From: Bretschneidera sinensis
Lineage: Eukaryota > Streptophyta > Magnoliopsida > Brassicales > Akaniaceae
Assembly: GCA_023935145.1 (NCBI GenBank)
Contig: CM043698.1
Span: 70,427,501-70,491,500, forward strand
DNA length: 64,000 nt
Reading direction: 5' to 3'
Below, piece by piece: positions 49,101 to 62,015 of the stretch (the stretch's first letter is position 1; each line of letters starts with the position of its first letter). The notes under the pieces are model-generated. The model saw only the letters and a program-made list of their open reading frames with translations. It ran no database searches and had not been told where the DNA came from. A program made the position numbers and the translations under genes.

Positions 49101-52100
49101 TCTCTTCTCATGAGTATCCGTAACACGAGAATTTGTTCTCTAACTATTAATTTTTTGGTCTTAGTTGTATCAATTAGTGATATGATGGTGAAAGTTGGCT
49201 TGTTTGATTTGCCCATAAAATGATCTCAAATGAGTTACACTATAATGAGTGATTTCACATAAGTTGATAACAAGTGAAAGGCAATAAATAGATCTGGTCT
49301 GAGATTGTGTGGGGTGGCATGTAGTTCACAGAGAATGGATTAACAGAAGAAGGACTAGGAGAAAAGAAAACGACTCTACCTGGCCTGAAATCAGTGACAT
49401 CAAGCAGTAGATCGTGGTAACTGGGGCAGGTCTGATTGAGTTAAATTGCTTTCAGGTGTGTTAATGCCTTTACTAAGTTGCCTTTATCTGTGCTTCGGCC
49501 CAAAGTTAGTCTTATCCTAGCATGAATGGTTTGGAATATCAATTGGCGCTTTTACTCATGCTACATTTTGCTCATAGAATGAATATAGGCTTATTGGTCT
49601 GATAGTCCAGTAACCTGCCGAAACAGTGCAGGATGGGGAATTGGTATATGGTCTTTCACCCCTGAATTCAGTCTCAACTGAGGGTGTGCATGCTTGGTTA
49701 TAAGTCAGGGCTGGTTAGCACCTAGCTGGTCTTGATTGGCCTTCGGAATAGTCATTATTCTTCAGTTAGATGCTGCAGCATTAGGGCGTAAGAAACTTTC
49801 GGAAAAAAATAGGCCTATTTATGGTGTTAACTGGTCAAATGGGATTGAATAAGATGATAGCATCTTGGGATGACTAATAAAGGGAATAAATTATGTTCAA
49901 TAAGTGGCATTACTTGCTAAGAAGATGAAGGAATGGAATCATAAAATTGAATCTGTCTCTCATCAATTTTGATTTTTCTGTCTGTTCTCATGGTGTAATT
50001 TGAATCAAGGATATTTTTTTGTAAGGTATCCTAGATTTAGAAAGGCTTTGCTAATCCTTGAGTTTGTGGACCTGATTATATATGGCCAAACAATAAATCT
50101 TTTGTTAGCTAAGCTTGAAGCTTTCAGCTGATCTGTTGTCTGGCCGAATTCAGGTTTGGATCCTTTTTTTTTTCTTCCAGTACACTGCATCTGGTTTTGC
50201 ATTTTGTTGATAACTGTGCTTCTTTCAACCATATGAGTGCTTTCTACCTAATTCTAAATGCCTTGCAACTATGTGTGTGTGCTGTGGTTTATCATCTAAA
50301 TGTTTTTCTTTGTACCAGAAAAATCTGTGGAATGCATGGGTAACAATTTCAGAATTACGACATTCTGTCACTCTAAAAAGAATCAAGCTACTATTGCTGA
50401 GGAAAAAATTGAAACTAACTTCCATCCTCAAGGGACAAGTAAGATTCAGAGCTTTACTCTTCTTAAAGTATTGAATCCTGGTAGAACTTTTACTTAACAT
50501 GCTATTTGTATTACATTCCATATTTTTTGCTGGCTTTTGAAATACATGGTGGATTTAAACATGGAAATCTGTAGAAAAATTATCAACTTCTGCAGTTAGG
50601 TAAACTGGAGTAAGTGAAACAATAATTAGCAGTCAATCAGTAGAAAAAGGGTTGGTAGACGGTTATTTTTGTGAGCTATGAGACACTTTGTATTTTTTGT
50701 CTGTGGAAGCTTTCATGCTGCTGAAAATAATTAGTAAAATATTCTGTTTTTCCCTTGAAGATGCAAACTAGGATCAAATTTCTTTTTGAAACTTACACTA
50801 AGGCTTTAGCGTATCATTACAGAAGAAGTATTGATGTTATCCGAAGACATGTACTAAACAAGTATTCTTAGATAGTGCAATATAAATGAAAGAGGAAAAA
50901 AATCTTGTTATAAATTGTAGCCCCGTGGTCAATGTAATTAGAGTTGTGCCTTGGCCACTAAAGAGTTGCCTCTGGTTTTTGACAATAGCTTAATGGACCA
51001 TCTACGATACTAGAGCGGCTAGATTATCACATCGGCGCCGGAGTTCCTCGTACTCGGCTTGGCTAACTGGGAAGGAGGGATTCTCTGCTAGGTCAATCTT
51101 TGTCGGGTTGGATTGGCCCGCTCACCGTGGGCCTTGGGGTTTTGTTGATTCCCCAAAGCTTGATGAGGGTTATGCCCATCCATATGCCCTAAGATTTCCA
51201 TCTCTGTTCTTTCTTCTTCGGTGGATAAATGCATAAAGCTTCGCAAGGGTGGATGAGAAGGTGGAGGAGGTAGGTTCCTCGTTGACATCTTTAGATGAAT
51301 TTGTTGTTCGACTCGTTTCCACGGACGACACCAATCTGTTGATGCCGAAAAGAAGCCAAGGGTATTGTTGTCAAACCAGGTTTGGATGGGATAGAGTGGA
51401 TGTCTGATATTGGCCTCAGTCCCGAGTCCACGTCAGCTTTGCACATGAACACCTACAAAGGAAGTCACCAAAAGTTTTGTTTTCTGGTAAGGGCCCTCGG
51501 ACAGTATCGGGATGAAGTGAAAGGACAAGCCAAAAAGAAATACTGGAGTGAGAGAGAAGAATCGAAGTGTCTATCATTGGAAAACTTGCATTTATGGGGC
51601 TTTGACCCCATTTATATAGGCCTTGAGATTCTTTTTCCTAGAAAGCCGTGCGTGGGTCCTAGTTGTGGATTTTAACTTTTGAGAGTTTACTGTTGTGCCC
51701 TTAAAGTCTGCCATATGTCTGGGTTTCATTGGGTGGTACATTTTCACCAATATCAGGTGCCAATTTAGGAGTCACTTAGAGGCATAATCAGCACTGGTGC
51801 TAAGGAGAATTAACCTGAAAATAATCTGAAATCACATTTGATCAAGGAATCTGTCTGTTATGCCTACTGTTTTGTGATATACAAACATCATAGTTTCATC
51901 TTATTGATGATGCGCCAGGCTAGAGATAATCTTTTAAGCATCAATCAAGCATGGAGCTAATGGAAGAATACTTGTTTTGATGGAAAAAGAAACATGAGGA
52001 AGCTCTTTTTTAAGGCATCAATTTCATACTGATATTGAACTTAAAAGTATATTTACCTATAAAAGTATATTTGAATTACTTTTTTTGGTACAAAATTGTG

Positions 52101-55100
52101 AGTTATTATTTTTATTTCCTTTATTTTTTCTGAAGGGTAGTTTTGTACTTGGACTTATCTATCTCATATATAAATAATATGTTAGCAGGTGAAGGGTTAA
52201 TTGAATAAACCCTAAACCTTTCTTCTCCATCTTCTTCTCTCTTTTTCTCTCTCATATCTAATCTAAACCCTAGATTACAACTCAACTTGGTATCAGAGCC
52301 TCCTAATCGATCATTGTGTGACAAATCTGAAGAATAGACGAGGAGCACAGCAAGAAATCATCAACATAGATCTGTTGATGTCATCAACGTAGATGCTGAC
52401 GTCAGCATATGACGTTAGCAAGGTAAGTTGATCCCCCCAATCTGGTCGACTCACCCAGGGAAAATTTTTGGTGAAGTTTCGTCGCGATCCGAGGTCGTTT
52501 GGTATGGTTTTCGAATTTTTCTTCCATTTTTCCAGATTTTAGTGCGATTTTTAAAAACTCCAGTTTTTGGGACTTTGGATCAACTTTGTTGCTTGGGGTA
52601 GTCTCTATGGGTGCTATGGGTGCCGACTAGGTGATTCTTGAGTGGCTTTGGTGTTGTTTTGATGTTTGGATCACAATTGGTTGTTTTTTATATGATTTGA
52701 ATAGTCGGATGTGTTTTTTCTTGAAGTCTGGCCTCTGCTTTCATGGTTTCTTGCTTTTGCTGCTTTGGTATGGTGGTTGTAGCCTTGCTCTAATCCATCT
52801 TGCTGTGTAAAGAGGGTTGTTTACGTGCCTTTCCATCAGTTTGTTGATCTTCTTGTGGATTTCTCAAGTGTTTTGGCTAAATTGAAGACTGTTATTCCCT
52901 TATTGAGTCCTTTGTCTAAATTAGAGTGTGAGGCATGTCAGCTAGGGAAGCACCACCGTAGTTCTTTTCCTAGTAGTACTCATGATCGTCAGTTTGAGTC
53001 ATTTGCTTTGGTTCATACAGATATTTGGGGTCCATCTCAAACTGCTACTTTGAGTGGTTTTCGTTATTTTGTTGTTTTTGTTGATGATTATTCCCGAATG
53101 ACTTGGTTGTTTTTAATGAAAGAGAGATCTGAATTGCCTAGAATTGTTCTTCAATTTTATAATGAAATTCTTGTTCAATTTAATAAGTGTATTAAGATTT
53201 TTCGATCTGATAATGCCTTAGAGTATACCCAGACCATTATGAATTCATTTTGCATTGATAGACGTATTATTCATCAAACTAGTTGTTCTCACACTTCCTA
53301 GCAAAATGGTGTGGTTGAGCGGAAACACCGTCATTTACTTGATATTGCTTGCACTTTAATGTTCAATATGAAGGTACCTAAACATTTTTGGGGCGATGCT
53401 GTTTTAACTGCTTGTTATCTCATTAATCGCATGCCTTCTGCTGTTTTGAATCATAAGTCCCTTTTTTCTCGTGTTTATCCTGGTCAGCCTCCTTTCTCCC
53501 TCACTCCTCAGGTTTTTGGTTGTGTTGCTTTTGTTCATATGCTTGATTTGGGTCAAGATAAATTATCTCATCGCGCTCGGAAATGTGTCTTCCTTGGGTA
53601 TTCCCGTACTAAAAAAGGCTATCGTTGTTACGGTCCTGATTCTCATCGCTACATTTGTGAGTGCTGATGTCACATTTTTTGAGTCTACTTCATTCTTTTC
53701 CTCCCAAGGTGAGAGGCTTTTTTTCAGATCTCATATCTTGTCGTGAGGGGGAGCGTTCTTTTCCCTCTCCTACTCTTCCGATGCCCATGTCTCCACCTAT
53801 GGTCACTTCTCCGGTTTCCTCAGCTCCTTCTAACCTTCCGTTGCAGGTATACCACCGATTTCAAGATAGGTGTGTTATTTCTTATGGCCCTGTTCCTACA
53901 GCTTCAAGGTATGAGGATCCTGTTTTGTCTCCTTCCTCGAACACCAATGATTTACTTATTGCTCTACGTCGAGGTAAAATAACTTGTACACAACATCCTA
54001 TTGCTCATTTCTTGTCTTATAGTCGTCTTTCACCTTTTTTGCAGTCTTTTGCTTGTTCTTTGTCCTCTATTTCTGTTACTTCATCCTATAAGCAGGCACT
54101 ATCTTCTTTTGGTTGGAAACAAGCTATGGATGAGGAAATGAGCGCTCTTTACAAGAACCACACCTGGGAGCTTACTCCCCTTCCTCCAGGAAAACAGATT
54201 GTGGGTTGTCGTTGGGTTTATACTGTTAAGTATCTTCCTGATGGTTCTATTGAACGTCTTAAAGCGCGGTTGGTTGCGAAAGGCTATACCCAAACCTATG
54301 GTGTTGACTACTTGGAGACCTTTTCTCCTGTTGCTCGCCTAAACTCTGTTTGCATCTTGCTCTCGGTGGCTGTTAATCGTTCTTGGCCTTTGTATCAACT
54401 TGATATCAAGAATGCATTCCTTCATGGTGATCTTCAGGAGGAAGTGTATATGGACCAACCACTATGATATGTTGTTGCTGGGAATGGCCATCTTGTATGT
54501 CGTCTAAAGAAGGCCTTATATGGTTTGAAATAGTCTCCTCGAGCTTGGTTTGATTGATTCAGTGCTGTTGTTCTTGCATATGGGTTCCAACGTTCTACCT
54601 CTGATCATTCCATCTTTGTTCGTCATTCCATTGCTAGCACCATTGTTTTGATTGTTTATGTGGATGACATTATTGTTTCTGGGAGTGATTCAACTGGCAT
54701 TGCTGATTTGAAGTGCTATTTGGGCCAGCAGTTCCATACTAAGGACTTGGGTGCTCTTCGATATTTTCTTGGGATTGAAGTTGCTCGCTCTTCTCGGGGT
54801 CTTTTTCTTTCCCAACAGAAATATGTCCTTGACCTTTTATCTGAAACCGGTCTCTTAGGCTCACGCCCTGTAGATACTCTTATGGACTCTGCAGCAAAAC
54901 TTGATAGTGAACAGGGTGATCTGTTTGTTGATGTTGGTCGATATCGTTGGTTAGTTGGAAAGTTAATCTATCTTACTGTTACTCGCCCTGACATTACCTA
55001 TGCCGTTGGCGTCGTTAGTTAGTACATGCATGCTCCTCGACAACCTCATTTTGATGCTGTTTTTCGTATTCTCCATTATATGAAGGGTACCCCTGGTAGA

Positions 55101-58100
55101 GGCTTGTTGTATAAACCGTCTAGTTCTCTTTCTATCACTGGCTTTAGTGATGCTGATTAGGCTGGTTCTTGTTCTGATCGACGGTCTAAGTTCGGTTATT
55201 GTACCTTTGTTGGTGGGAATTTGGTTATTTGGAGGAGTAAGAAGCAAAATGTTGTTGCTTGTTCTAGTGCTGAGGTTGAGTATCGAGTTATTGCTCATAT
55301 GGCTTTTGAAATGTTGTGGGTTCGTGCTCTCCTTCGTGACCTTGGTATTGATGTTTCTGTTCCTCTGGAGATGTATTGTGGTAATCAGGCTGCTATTTTT
55401 ATTGCTAATAATCCTGTCTTTCATGAACGTACCAAGCATATTGAAGTGGATTGTCACTTTATTCGGGACTTGTTGCTCCGGAAGGAGCTTATTACTCCAT
55501 ATGTTCGTTCGGGTGATCAGCTTGGTGATATTCTCACAAAGCCTCTTACTCGTACATAATTCCAGCAGCTGTCTTCCAAGCTGGGCATGTTTGATTTGTA
55601 TGCTTCAGCTTGAGGGGGAGTGTTAGAGTTGTTATTTTTATTTCTTTATTTTTTCCTGAAGGGTAGTTTTGTACTTGGACTTATCTATCTCATATATAAA
55701 TATAATATGTTAGCAGGTGAAGGGTTAATTGAATAAACCCTAAACCTTTCTTCTCCATCTTCTTCTATCTTTCTCTCTCTCATATCTAACCTAAACTCTA
55801 GATTACAACTCAACTGTTACATATCTTCTAAGGGAGACAGGAAAACTGGCCTGCAAACCTACATCAATTCCTATAGATCCAAATCACAGACTTGGAGATG
55901 CCATTGACGACCCAGCTGTTGATAGGGAGATGTACTAGAGACTAGTTGGAAAGCTCATTTATCTAGCTTATACACGGCCGGATATAGCCTATTTAGTAAG
56001 TGTAATAAGCCAATTTATGCACGACCCAAGGGAGATACACCTATAACCTGTTTACCGAATACTCCACTATTTGAAAGCTAGTCCAAGAAAAGAATTTTAT
56101 TAAAAAAAAACACGTATGTTCCAACTAGAGAGCAACTGGCAGATGTTCTAACGAAAGGACTGAACACTCATTAGTTTCAGACCATTATTTTCAAGCTGGG
56201 AATGGAAACACCTATTCACTGGCTTGAGGGGGAGTGTGGAAAAAAATGTGTGTATAACATCCTAATTTAGAGTGCCGATTTTGTTAGACAGGTTGTAAAT
56301 ATGTAAATCCCTTAAGTTATGGGATTTTAGTTTGGAGAAAATCACAGGAATGATCTTTCCTTTTATTTAGGAGCTGACTTTAGGTAGTTACCTATTTTTT
56401 CTCTCTATATATGCTGTATAAAACTAGCAGTGGCCCTTGTAATTCAAATAATATACGATTCTTTTCTCTTATCTTTTTTCACATGATCTACACTACATTT
56501 GTTGAGGCCAAAATCAATCACTACTTCACTAAACCTGCCAAACCATACTCGAGGAGATTGTTTCAATCCATATAGAGAGACTTTTTCAATCGACATACTA
56601 ATCCAGAGCAACAAATCCATGTGTTTCAATCCATTTAGAAACATATTTTTCACATCCAACTGATGTAGGGGTCAATGAAACATAGCGGCTAGAGAGAAAC
56701 ACACGAACGAACCTAATCTTAACCACTAGATAGAATGTCTCAACATAGTCAATACCATATATTTGTGTATACCCTTTTGTTACTAGGCGAGCTTTTAATC
56801 TGTCAATACCATTAGGATGAACTTTACCAAATGATAACCAACAACAGATTTCCTAGATGGAAGATAAACCAAGTCCCATGTGTCATTAGTACACAAAGCA
56901 TGTATCTCTTCATCAATTGTTGCTTTCTACCCAGAATAAGAAAAAGCTTCTGTAATGGACTTAGGAAAAGACCGAAGTAACAAATGAAGTATACGAAAGA
57001 GATAATGATCATAAAACATAAAATTAGCAATCAGATGAGCAGTACATAAACATTTACCTTTACAAAGAGCAATAAGACGATCATCTTTAGAAGATGAAGG
57101 AGGATCGGGATTTGTCAACAATGGAGCAACTAGTGGAGCAGCAGAGATAGAAGGTCACAGACAACGGGAGTAAACTTGCAACGGAGGAGTAGGCGAAGAA
57201 GAAACTGTTGGAGGAGGATCTGACTGTGTAAGGGGCATGTGAACAGGTAATGGACAATGAAATGAATCAGCCAGATCAGAGATAGAATGAGACTCAGAGT
57301 AATACGGGGTAGACTCAAAGAATGTAACATCGGCACAAATAAAATACCTTTGTAGTGAGGGACTATAACACCGATAACCTTTTTGTATATGAGAATAGCC
57401 TAAGAAAATACATTTAATAGAGCAGGGATTAATTTTGTCAACTCTTGGACGGAGTTGATGAACAAAACTAACAGATTCAAAGATACGAGGAGGTAAGTGG
57501 AAGGTAACATCTCTAGGAAAGAGTGCGGAGTGGCATGGTGAGAACGACCTCACTCCAAAATAATTTGGGGACATGCATATGAAATAAGGGAGCACGAGTA
57601 GTATACTTAAGATTACGATTTTTCCGCTCCGCAACCTTATTTTGTTGGGATGTATGAGAGCAAGATGACTGATGAATAATACCAGACTTAGTCATGAAAC
57701 TTGTAAAAGGCTTAGAAGAATACTCACGGGCATTGTCACTATGAAGAATTTTAACAGATAAGTCAAATTGGGTTTTTATCTCATCACAAAAAGCACAAAA
57801 AGTAGAAAACAACTCAGAACAGTCTTTTATTAAATAAAGCTAGGTAAGCCTGGAATAATCATCCACAAATGTAACGAAATACCGAAACCCAAGTTTGGAA
57901 GACACACGACTTGGACCCCAAATATTAGAATGTACTAACACAAAAGGACTAGATACTCGTTTATTAATATGGGAAGTAAACGACACATGACGATGCTTAT
58001 CCAACTGACACGATTCACATTCTAAAGATGAAACCTGACTCAAAGTAGGAACTAACTTCTTCAGCTTCTCTAAGAACGGATGACCAAAACGACAATGTAT

Positions 58101-61100
58101 CTGAAGCTTGGACACATTAATTGAGCAAGCAATGGTTGATGGAATAGGATCAAAGTAATACAGGCCGTCGGACTCATGCCTTCCACCAATCATCTTCCTT
58201 ATTTTCAAATCCTGAATAAGAACATAATTTAGAAGGAGGGTAATAAAATAGTTAAGATGCTTTATAAGTTGACTAACAAATATCAAATTATACTGAGAAA
58301 AAAAAACATAAAGGACAGATGATAAAGATACAGAAGAACTAGGGTGCACAGTGCCAATGCCACTAGTAGTGATTTTAGATCTATCTGCAAGGGTAACATT
58401 AGGCAAAGATGAAGATTGATAAAAACTAGAGAAAACATCAGTAGTACCTTACAAATGATTAGTAGATGCATAGTCAAGGACCCAAGGTCTAGAGGAAAAG
58501 TTACTAGATGATAGATAAGCTTTTGATGAACCTTTCTAGTTGGAAAGGGCAGTCGAGGAAGATATTCGGCTAGCTGCCTTATATTGTAAGAACTCATCAT
58601 ACTCATTTTGGAAATCATCAGAGAAGTTGAAGTCACGAAATTTGAGGTAGGTCCATACTCAACAAAATCAGAAGTCATAACATTAGCAACCATGAGATGA
58701 CTAACTAATCTCCAACACGTCTCCCGAGTATGTCTGGAAAGTACATTGATAAAGTGAACCTCGACCACCACCACAACCAACAGAATTACTACCACGACCA
58801 AATGAACCACTATCACGACCTCCTCTACTAGCACGACTAGTTATATCATCAGAACCACGACCTCTACTAGTATTATTACCATATGCTTGGCCACCTTGCC
58901 AAGCTTGAGAAACCAAGACAGATTTGTCAGATTTGTTGTATTAGTTTGAGAAATGGCACACAACATAGGAGCATAAGTCTAAGACCATGTAGGAAGTTCT
59001 GCCTCCCCTAGTATTTGAGATCGAACCGGTTCATACTTAGGTTTAAGACTGTCAGGAATGTGAGTCTTGACTTGCTCCTAGCGTTTTTGCTTGGCTTGCA
59101 CATCAGCTGAAATAGGCATCAATGTATATAATTTTAAAGACATCCTCTTGTAGACTTACTATCTTGTAGATAGTTTTCATGTAAATGGGTTGCACTTGCA
59201 CCCCCTTGGTGCCTCTTATTGAATATTAACTTTACTGATATTAAAAAAAATCAACTCTTCAAACTAGTTCCATATTCTCCCTGGCTTGCAGTTTCAAGCC
59301 TAAAGTAGGAAATCTCCAGAGTTCAATAGTTAAGAGCTACATCAGTTGCAAATTGCCTAAGGGAGTCAATCAGCCCTTTAGGATATACCTCTTGAACTTT
59401 GCTCTGATTTATCATTTAGACTAATAATTTCTCCAACTAGTTGCAAACTTACTCTGTGTTTCTTTGCTTCTCAGTTCTGGTCATTTTCTTCATCGCTATT
59501 TGTGTTTGTACAATTCTGTTGAGCATATTGTTCGGTTACTGTTACCCACTCTTCATACCCTTGCATGCCTTCCACCGGTTTAAGAGTATAATTGCATTGG
59601 ACTTGACTTCTTGATACCACGGTGGTTCATTATGTCTTTCGGTGGGAGTTTGCGTATAACTAAAGATAGAGGAGGATAAGATAGTGAATTAGAAATGGAA
59701 TGGTTCTATTCATGTGGTTCATTTGGTTGTTTTACCTTTTCTTGAGAAAGCTCTCTCTCTCTCTTATAATCAAGGGAGACATAATAGAGGAACTAAACTT
59801 GTAGAAATTAGTACTTAAAAAGGGCTTTTTTTCCTCGATAAGAGTTTCAATTTTTTTTTTCCTTCTGTTAGAGCCTTGGTCTTCCCTCTTTGGGCTTTTT
59901 CATTGAATGATGTGATGAGGCATGCTGTTCGCTAAATTGGATTACCACAAGAAAGTTTTCCCTTTCTTCTTAAATTGAAGGAACCCAATAAAAGGAACAC
60001 AAATTGATAGAAACTTGTGTGATTCTGACTAAACTTGACCATGGAGCACCTTTTATCCCGTGAAATCTTTCCTTGTGGATAGTATTTACTTATCAAAGAT
60101 CAGTGGTTTGTACTTCTGTTTGTGGGGAAGTAGGGTAAGCAAAACATTTAGATTGCAAATAAAGTTGAAGAAATCCAAAAGATTGAACACTTTTACAATA
60201 ATTTTGAAGGAGAACCTAGATAATCTTACTTAATAATATGGTGAAAGTGAAAGTACTGGGACGCCTGTGGATATATGCTCATATGTTTGAGGGATGGGCA
60301 ATAGTAGCACCGAGTATGTAGGTATTTTAGTTTCTTGATCATCATTGATGAGTTGAATTCCTATTCAGATTCCACCTTGGTTTCTTGAACTCTGCCTTTC
60401 TATCTGCTTTATAGTTTTGAATTTTCTTCTTTTGTCATCCCCATTTGGATGAGACTATGATGATATTGCTATTTTCATAATGAAATCTGTATCGTAGTAA
60501 TGAATAAGTGTTTTTCTTGAATGGGGTCTAAATTGATACAATTGAATATTGTTAATATTATTTGAGATGGATGTTAATTTTTATTCTTTTGCACAGGCAC
60601 CCATTGTCTTTTTCTTCCTGGGTTTGAGATGCTAACATATGTACCGTCAACTCCATCTTCATCATAACTGGAATTTGTTGTAATTGGTGAATGTAGGTGG
60701 CTTATTTGGATGAATGGGCTCTTCTTGACAGAGACCACTCTGGTTCTTTGCTGGGAGCGACTGAAGCTTTGAAGGCCAGTACTCTCCGTCTCCCGGTTGT
60801 CGGGAAAGCAATAGTACGTGCATTCATAGCTAAATGGAAGTGTTATAATGGTTTGCCTAATAGTTCTGATGGAGTACACAATAGTTCCTTTGAGGTTGAC
60901 AAAATTTACTCTTCATTCTCTTTCCCATCCCCCTCTTTTTTATGATAGGCTGATATTCAAAATCTGAAGGATGCTGTTGGTTCAGCTGTTGATGTAATGC
61001 AGGCAATGGCATCCTCAATATGGTCGCTATCATCAAAGGTAAAGTTAGTCTTGTGAGCATTATCAATTTGAAAGCTAGAAACAAAACAAAATGTCCCATT

Positions 61101-62015
61101 AACTCGTATCTAGGGCAATTTATTTGGTCAACGTCAATTCTTCATGTAATCCTCTACAACATAGAAAGGTATCATTTGTCCCTTAGATGACCTTTTTAGA
61201 GCAACTGTTAACCTATAGACTTTGAAAAATGTCTCCCTCTTCTCTCTGACTGAAACATGCCATTGCAACTGAATCTCTTGCTGATCCTTAAACCAGCTAA
61301 AATTCCCTTTCCAAACACCAAAACTAGATTCCAGAAAGCGGTTCCATGACTTAAAACCAGATCCAAGTTTCTGTATTACTTTTAAGTTTGGGAAATGGGC
61401 TGTTCTTATTTGGTGCAAAGATATTAGTGAAGAAGTTCACTTTGAAATTTCTTCTCACAACATTGTCTTCTATCTGTGAACCTAAAGGAATCTACTGCAC
61501 AATGTTTTCTTGCTTGGTTGATATCTAGTTTTTGCAGCTGCCCAAACATCAGTTGGCAGTTCTGGTAAAAGCCTCCACCTTGATGAGGGAAATAAATTAT
61601 TTTCAGCTACCTCAGCTAATGTTAAACAAGGGGATGGAGAGAAAATTGGTTTCAGATAGTTTATCTGAAAGCCATTTGTTTGTATTCTGCTTGATTTTTA
61701 GTGGCACATCTGTGTATTTATGTCAAAGCTTTTCCGCTTCATAGGTGGAGGAAATGAATTCCTTAATTGTGGAACTTGTGAATGTCACTGCAAAGGAAAG
61801 GATTTTGCTTGATCAAAGTAAATATTTCTTGTCGAAATTAGCAGCCATGCAGGTAAATGTTGTTGTCTGGTTTGTCTTTCCAAGATGTTTTCCACTTTTA
61901 TCTGCTTATGCAATTCCTTAAATCTTTCCAACAGGTTAAGGACTGTAGTTTGAGAACGCATATAATACAACTAAGTCGTCTACCAGCTACTAGCAGCCTG
62001 ACAACACGTGTGTAG
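46102..62015 (+). CDS. QWRF motif-containing protein (QWRF1/QWRF2-like, augmin subunit 8 family), six coding exons
   Basis: Microtubule-associated protein of the plant QWRF (DUF566) family. Relatives bind microtubules and act in cell expansion, reproduction or mitotic spindle assembly. Exons: 46102-47640, 50319-50438, 60697-60813, 60949-61038, 61745-61852, 61935-62015, all GT-AG and phase 0, giving 684 residues. Residues 1-480 are a basic, Ser/Pro/Thr-rich disordered arm with [52 protein letters not shown] and [12 protein letters not shown]. The QWRF signature ([12 protein letters not shown]) is at about 492-503. The C-terminal helical region carries [38 protein letters not shown] and [13 protein letters not shown]. 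The upstream in-frame GTG at 46078 is not a start; ATG 46102 or 46105 is. No stop or frameshift was found. Confidence 0.93.
47641..50318 (+). other. Intron 1 of the QWRF gene
   Basis: 2678 bp, donor GTATGG and acceptor TGTACCAG. It contains a LINE 3' fragment at 47868-48116. The rest has no supported frame. Confidence 0.88.
47868..48116 (+). mobile_element. 5'-truncated LINE (L1-type) 3' end in intron 1
   Basis: It encodes the residual C-terminal LINE motif [13 protein letters not shown] (47908-47946). After a frameshift it continues [20 protein letters not shown], with a stop at 48014. The tail ends in ATAAAAAATCC. Such 5'-truncated ends are typical products of target-primed reverse transcription. 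Confidence 0.75.
51000..51755 (-). mobile_element. Fragment of a Ty3/gypsy-type element: LTR, primer site and start of the internal region
   Basis: The minus strand at 51315-51333 reads TGGTGTCGTCCGTGGAAAC, close to the TGGCGCCGTCTGTGGGAAC-type primer site of plant gypsy elements. To its right, 51337 to about 51755 (TGTTGATGCC to CAATATCA on the plus strand) would be the 5' LTR. To its left, 51288-51088 is an open minus frame beginning [20 protein letters not shown], possibly the gag start. No pol or second LTR was found. The lineage is inferred from the primer site only. Confidence 0.5.
52094..55815 (+). mobile_element. Ty1/copia element in intron 2, gag-less and decayed
   Basis: LTRs of about 195 bp lie at 52094-52287 and 55621-55815. 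The primer site TGGTATCAGAGCC is at 52288-52300, and a polypurine tract GAGGGGGAG ends at 55620. The possible duplication GGTAC (52087-52091) / GTTAC (55816-55820) has one mismatch. Between primer site and integrase only about 520 bp of non-coding DNA exists, so gag and protease are missing. The pol remnant is 52825-55557. The element lies in the same orientation as the host gene. Confidence 0.88.
52825..55557 (+). pseudogene. Copia pol remnant in intron 2: integrase, RT and RNase H with seven or more stops
   Basis: Integrase pieces: 52825-53301 ([33 protein letters not shown]) and, after a stop, 53311-53667 ([10 protein letters not shown]). A frame change near 53665 leads to the linker and RT at 53661-54467 ([31 protein letters not shown]). 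After stops come 54648-55022 (YVDDIIVSG intact, [10 protein letters not shown]) and RNase H 55221-55559 ([31 protein letters not shown]). Most stops are TAG, TAA or TGA in place of Gln, Arg or Trp codons. Confidence 0.88.
55816..56481 (+). mobile_element. 3' fragment of another Ty1/copia element (RT/RNase H end plus 3' LTR)
   Basis: 55816-56230 encodes broken copia C-terminal sequence: [30 protein letters not shown], then, after an internal deletion, [25 protein letters not shown] tract precedes a probable LTR at 56235-56481 (TGTGGAAAAAAATG to TTTTTTCACA). The adjacent intronic copia element may have inserted into it. Confidence 0.7.
56482..59120 (-). mobile_element. Truncated Ty1/copia element, minus strand (gag to mid-RT)
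   Basis: From right to left on the minus strand: gag remnant at about 58,930-59,110 ([20 protein letters not shown]); a Gly/Arg/Ser-rich gag tail at 58701-58916 ([16 protein letters not shown]); a broken gag/protease stretch; pre-integrase and integrase at 57513-58406 ([43 protein letters not shown]); a linker; and an RT start cut at [18 protein letters not shown] (56444-56659). RNase H and both LTRs are absent. There are many stops and frameshifts. Confidence 0.82.
59121..59254 (+). mobile_element. LINE 3' tail in intron 2
   Basis: A short LINE-type 3' end: the stretch with GGGTTGCACTTGCACCCCCT and TTGGTGCC ending in an A tract (ATATTAAAAAAAATC). It is too short to assign to a family. Confidence 0.5.

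Larger units (their letters stand above)
50439..60696 (+). other. Intron 2 of the QWRF gene (10.3 kb, transposon-filled)
   Basis: Donor GTAAGA and acceptor AATGTAG. Retroelement pieces fill about 51,000-59,250. The flanks 50,439-50,990 and 59,260-60,696 hold nothing recognised. Exons on both sides are intact and in phase, so the gene appears to tolerate the load. Confidence 0.88.

Noticed and set aside
53661..54467. Independent host gene in intron 2
   Set aside because: It encodes copia linker and RT motifs and is flanked by the integrase and RNase H of the same element.
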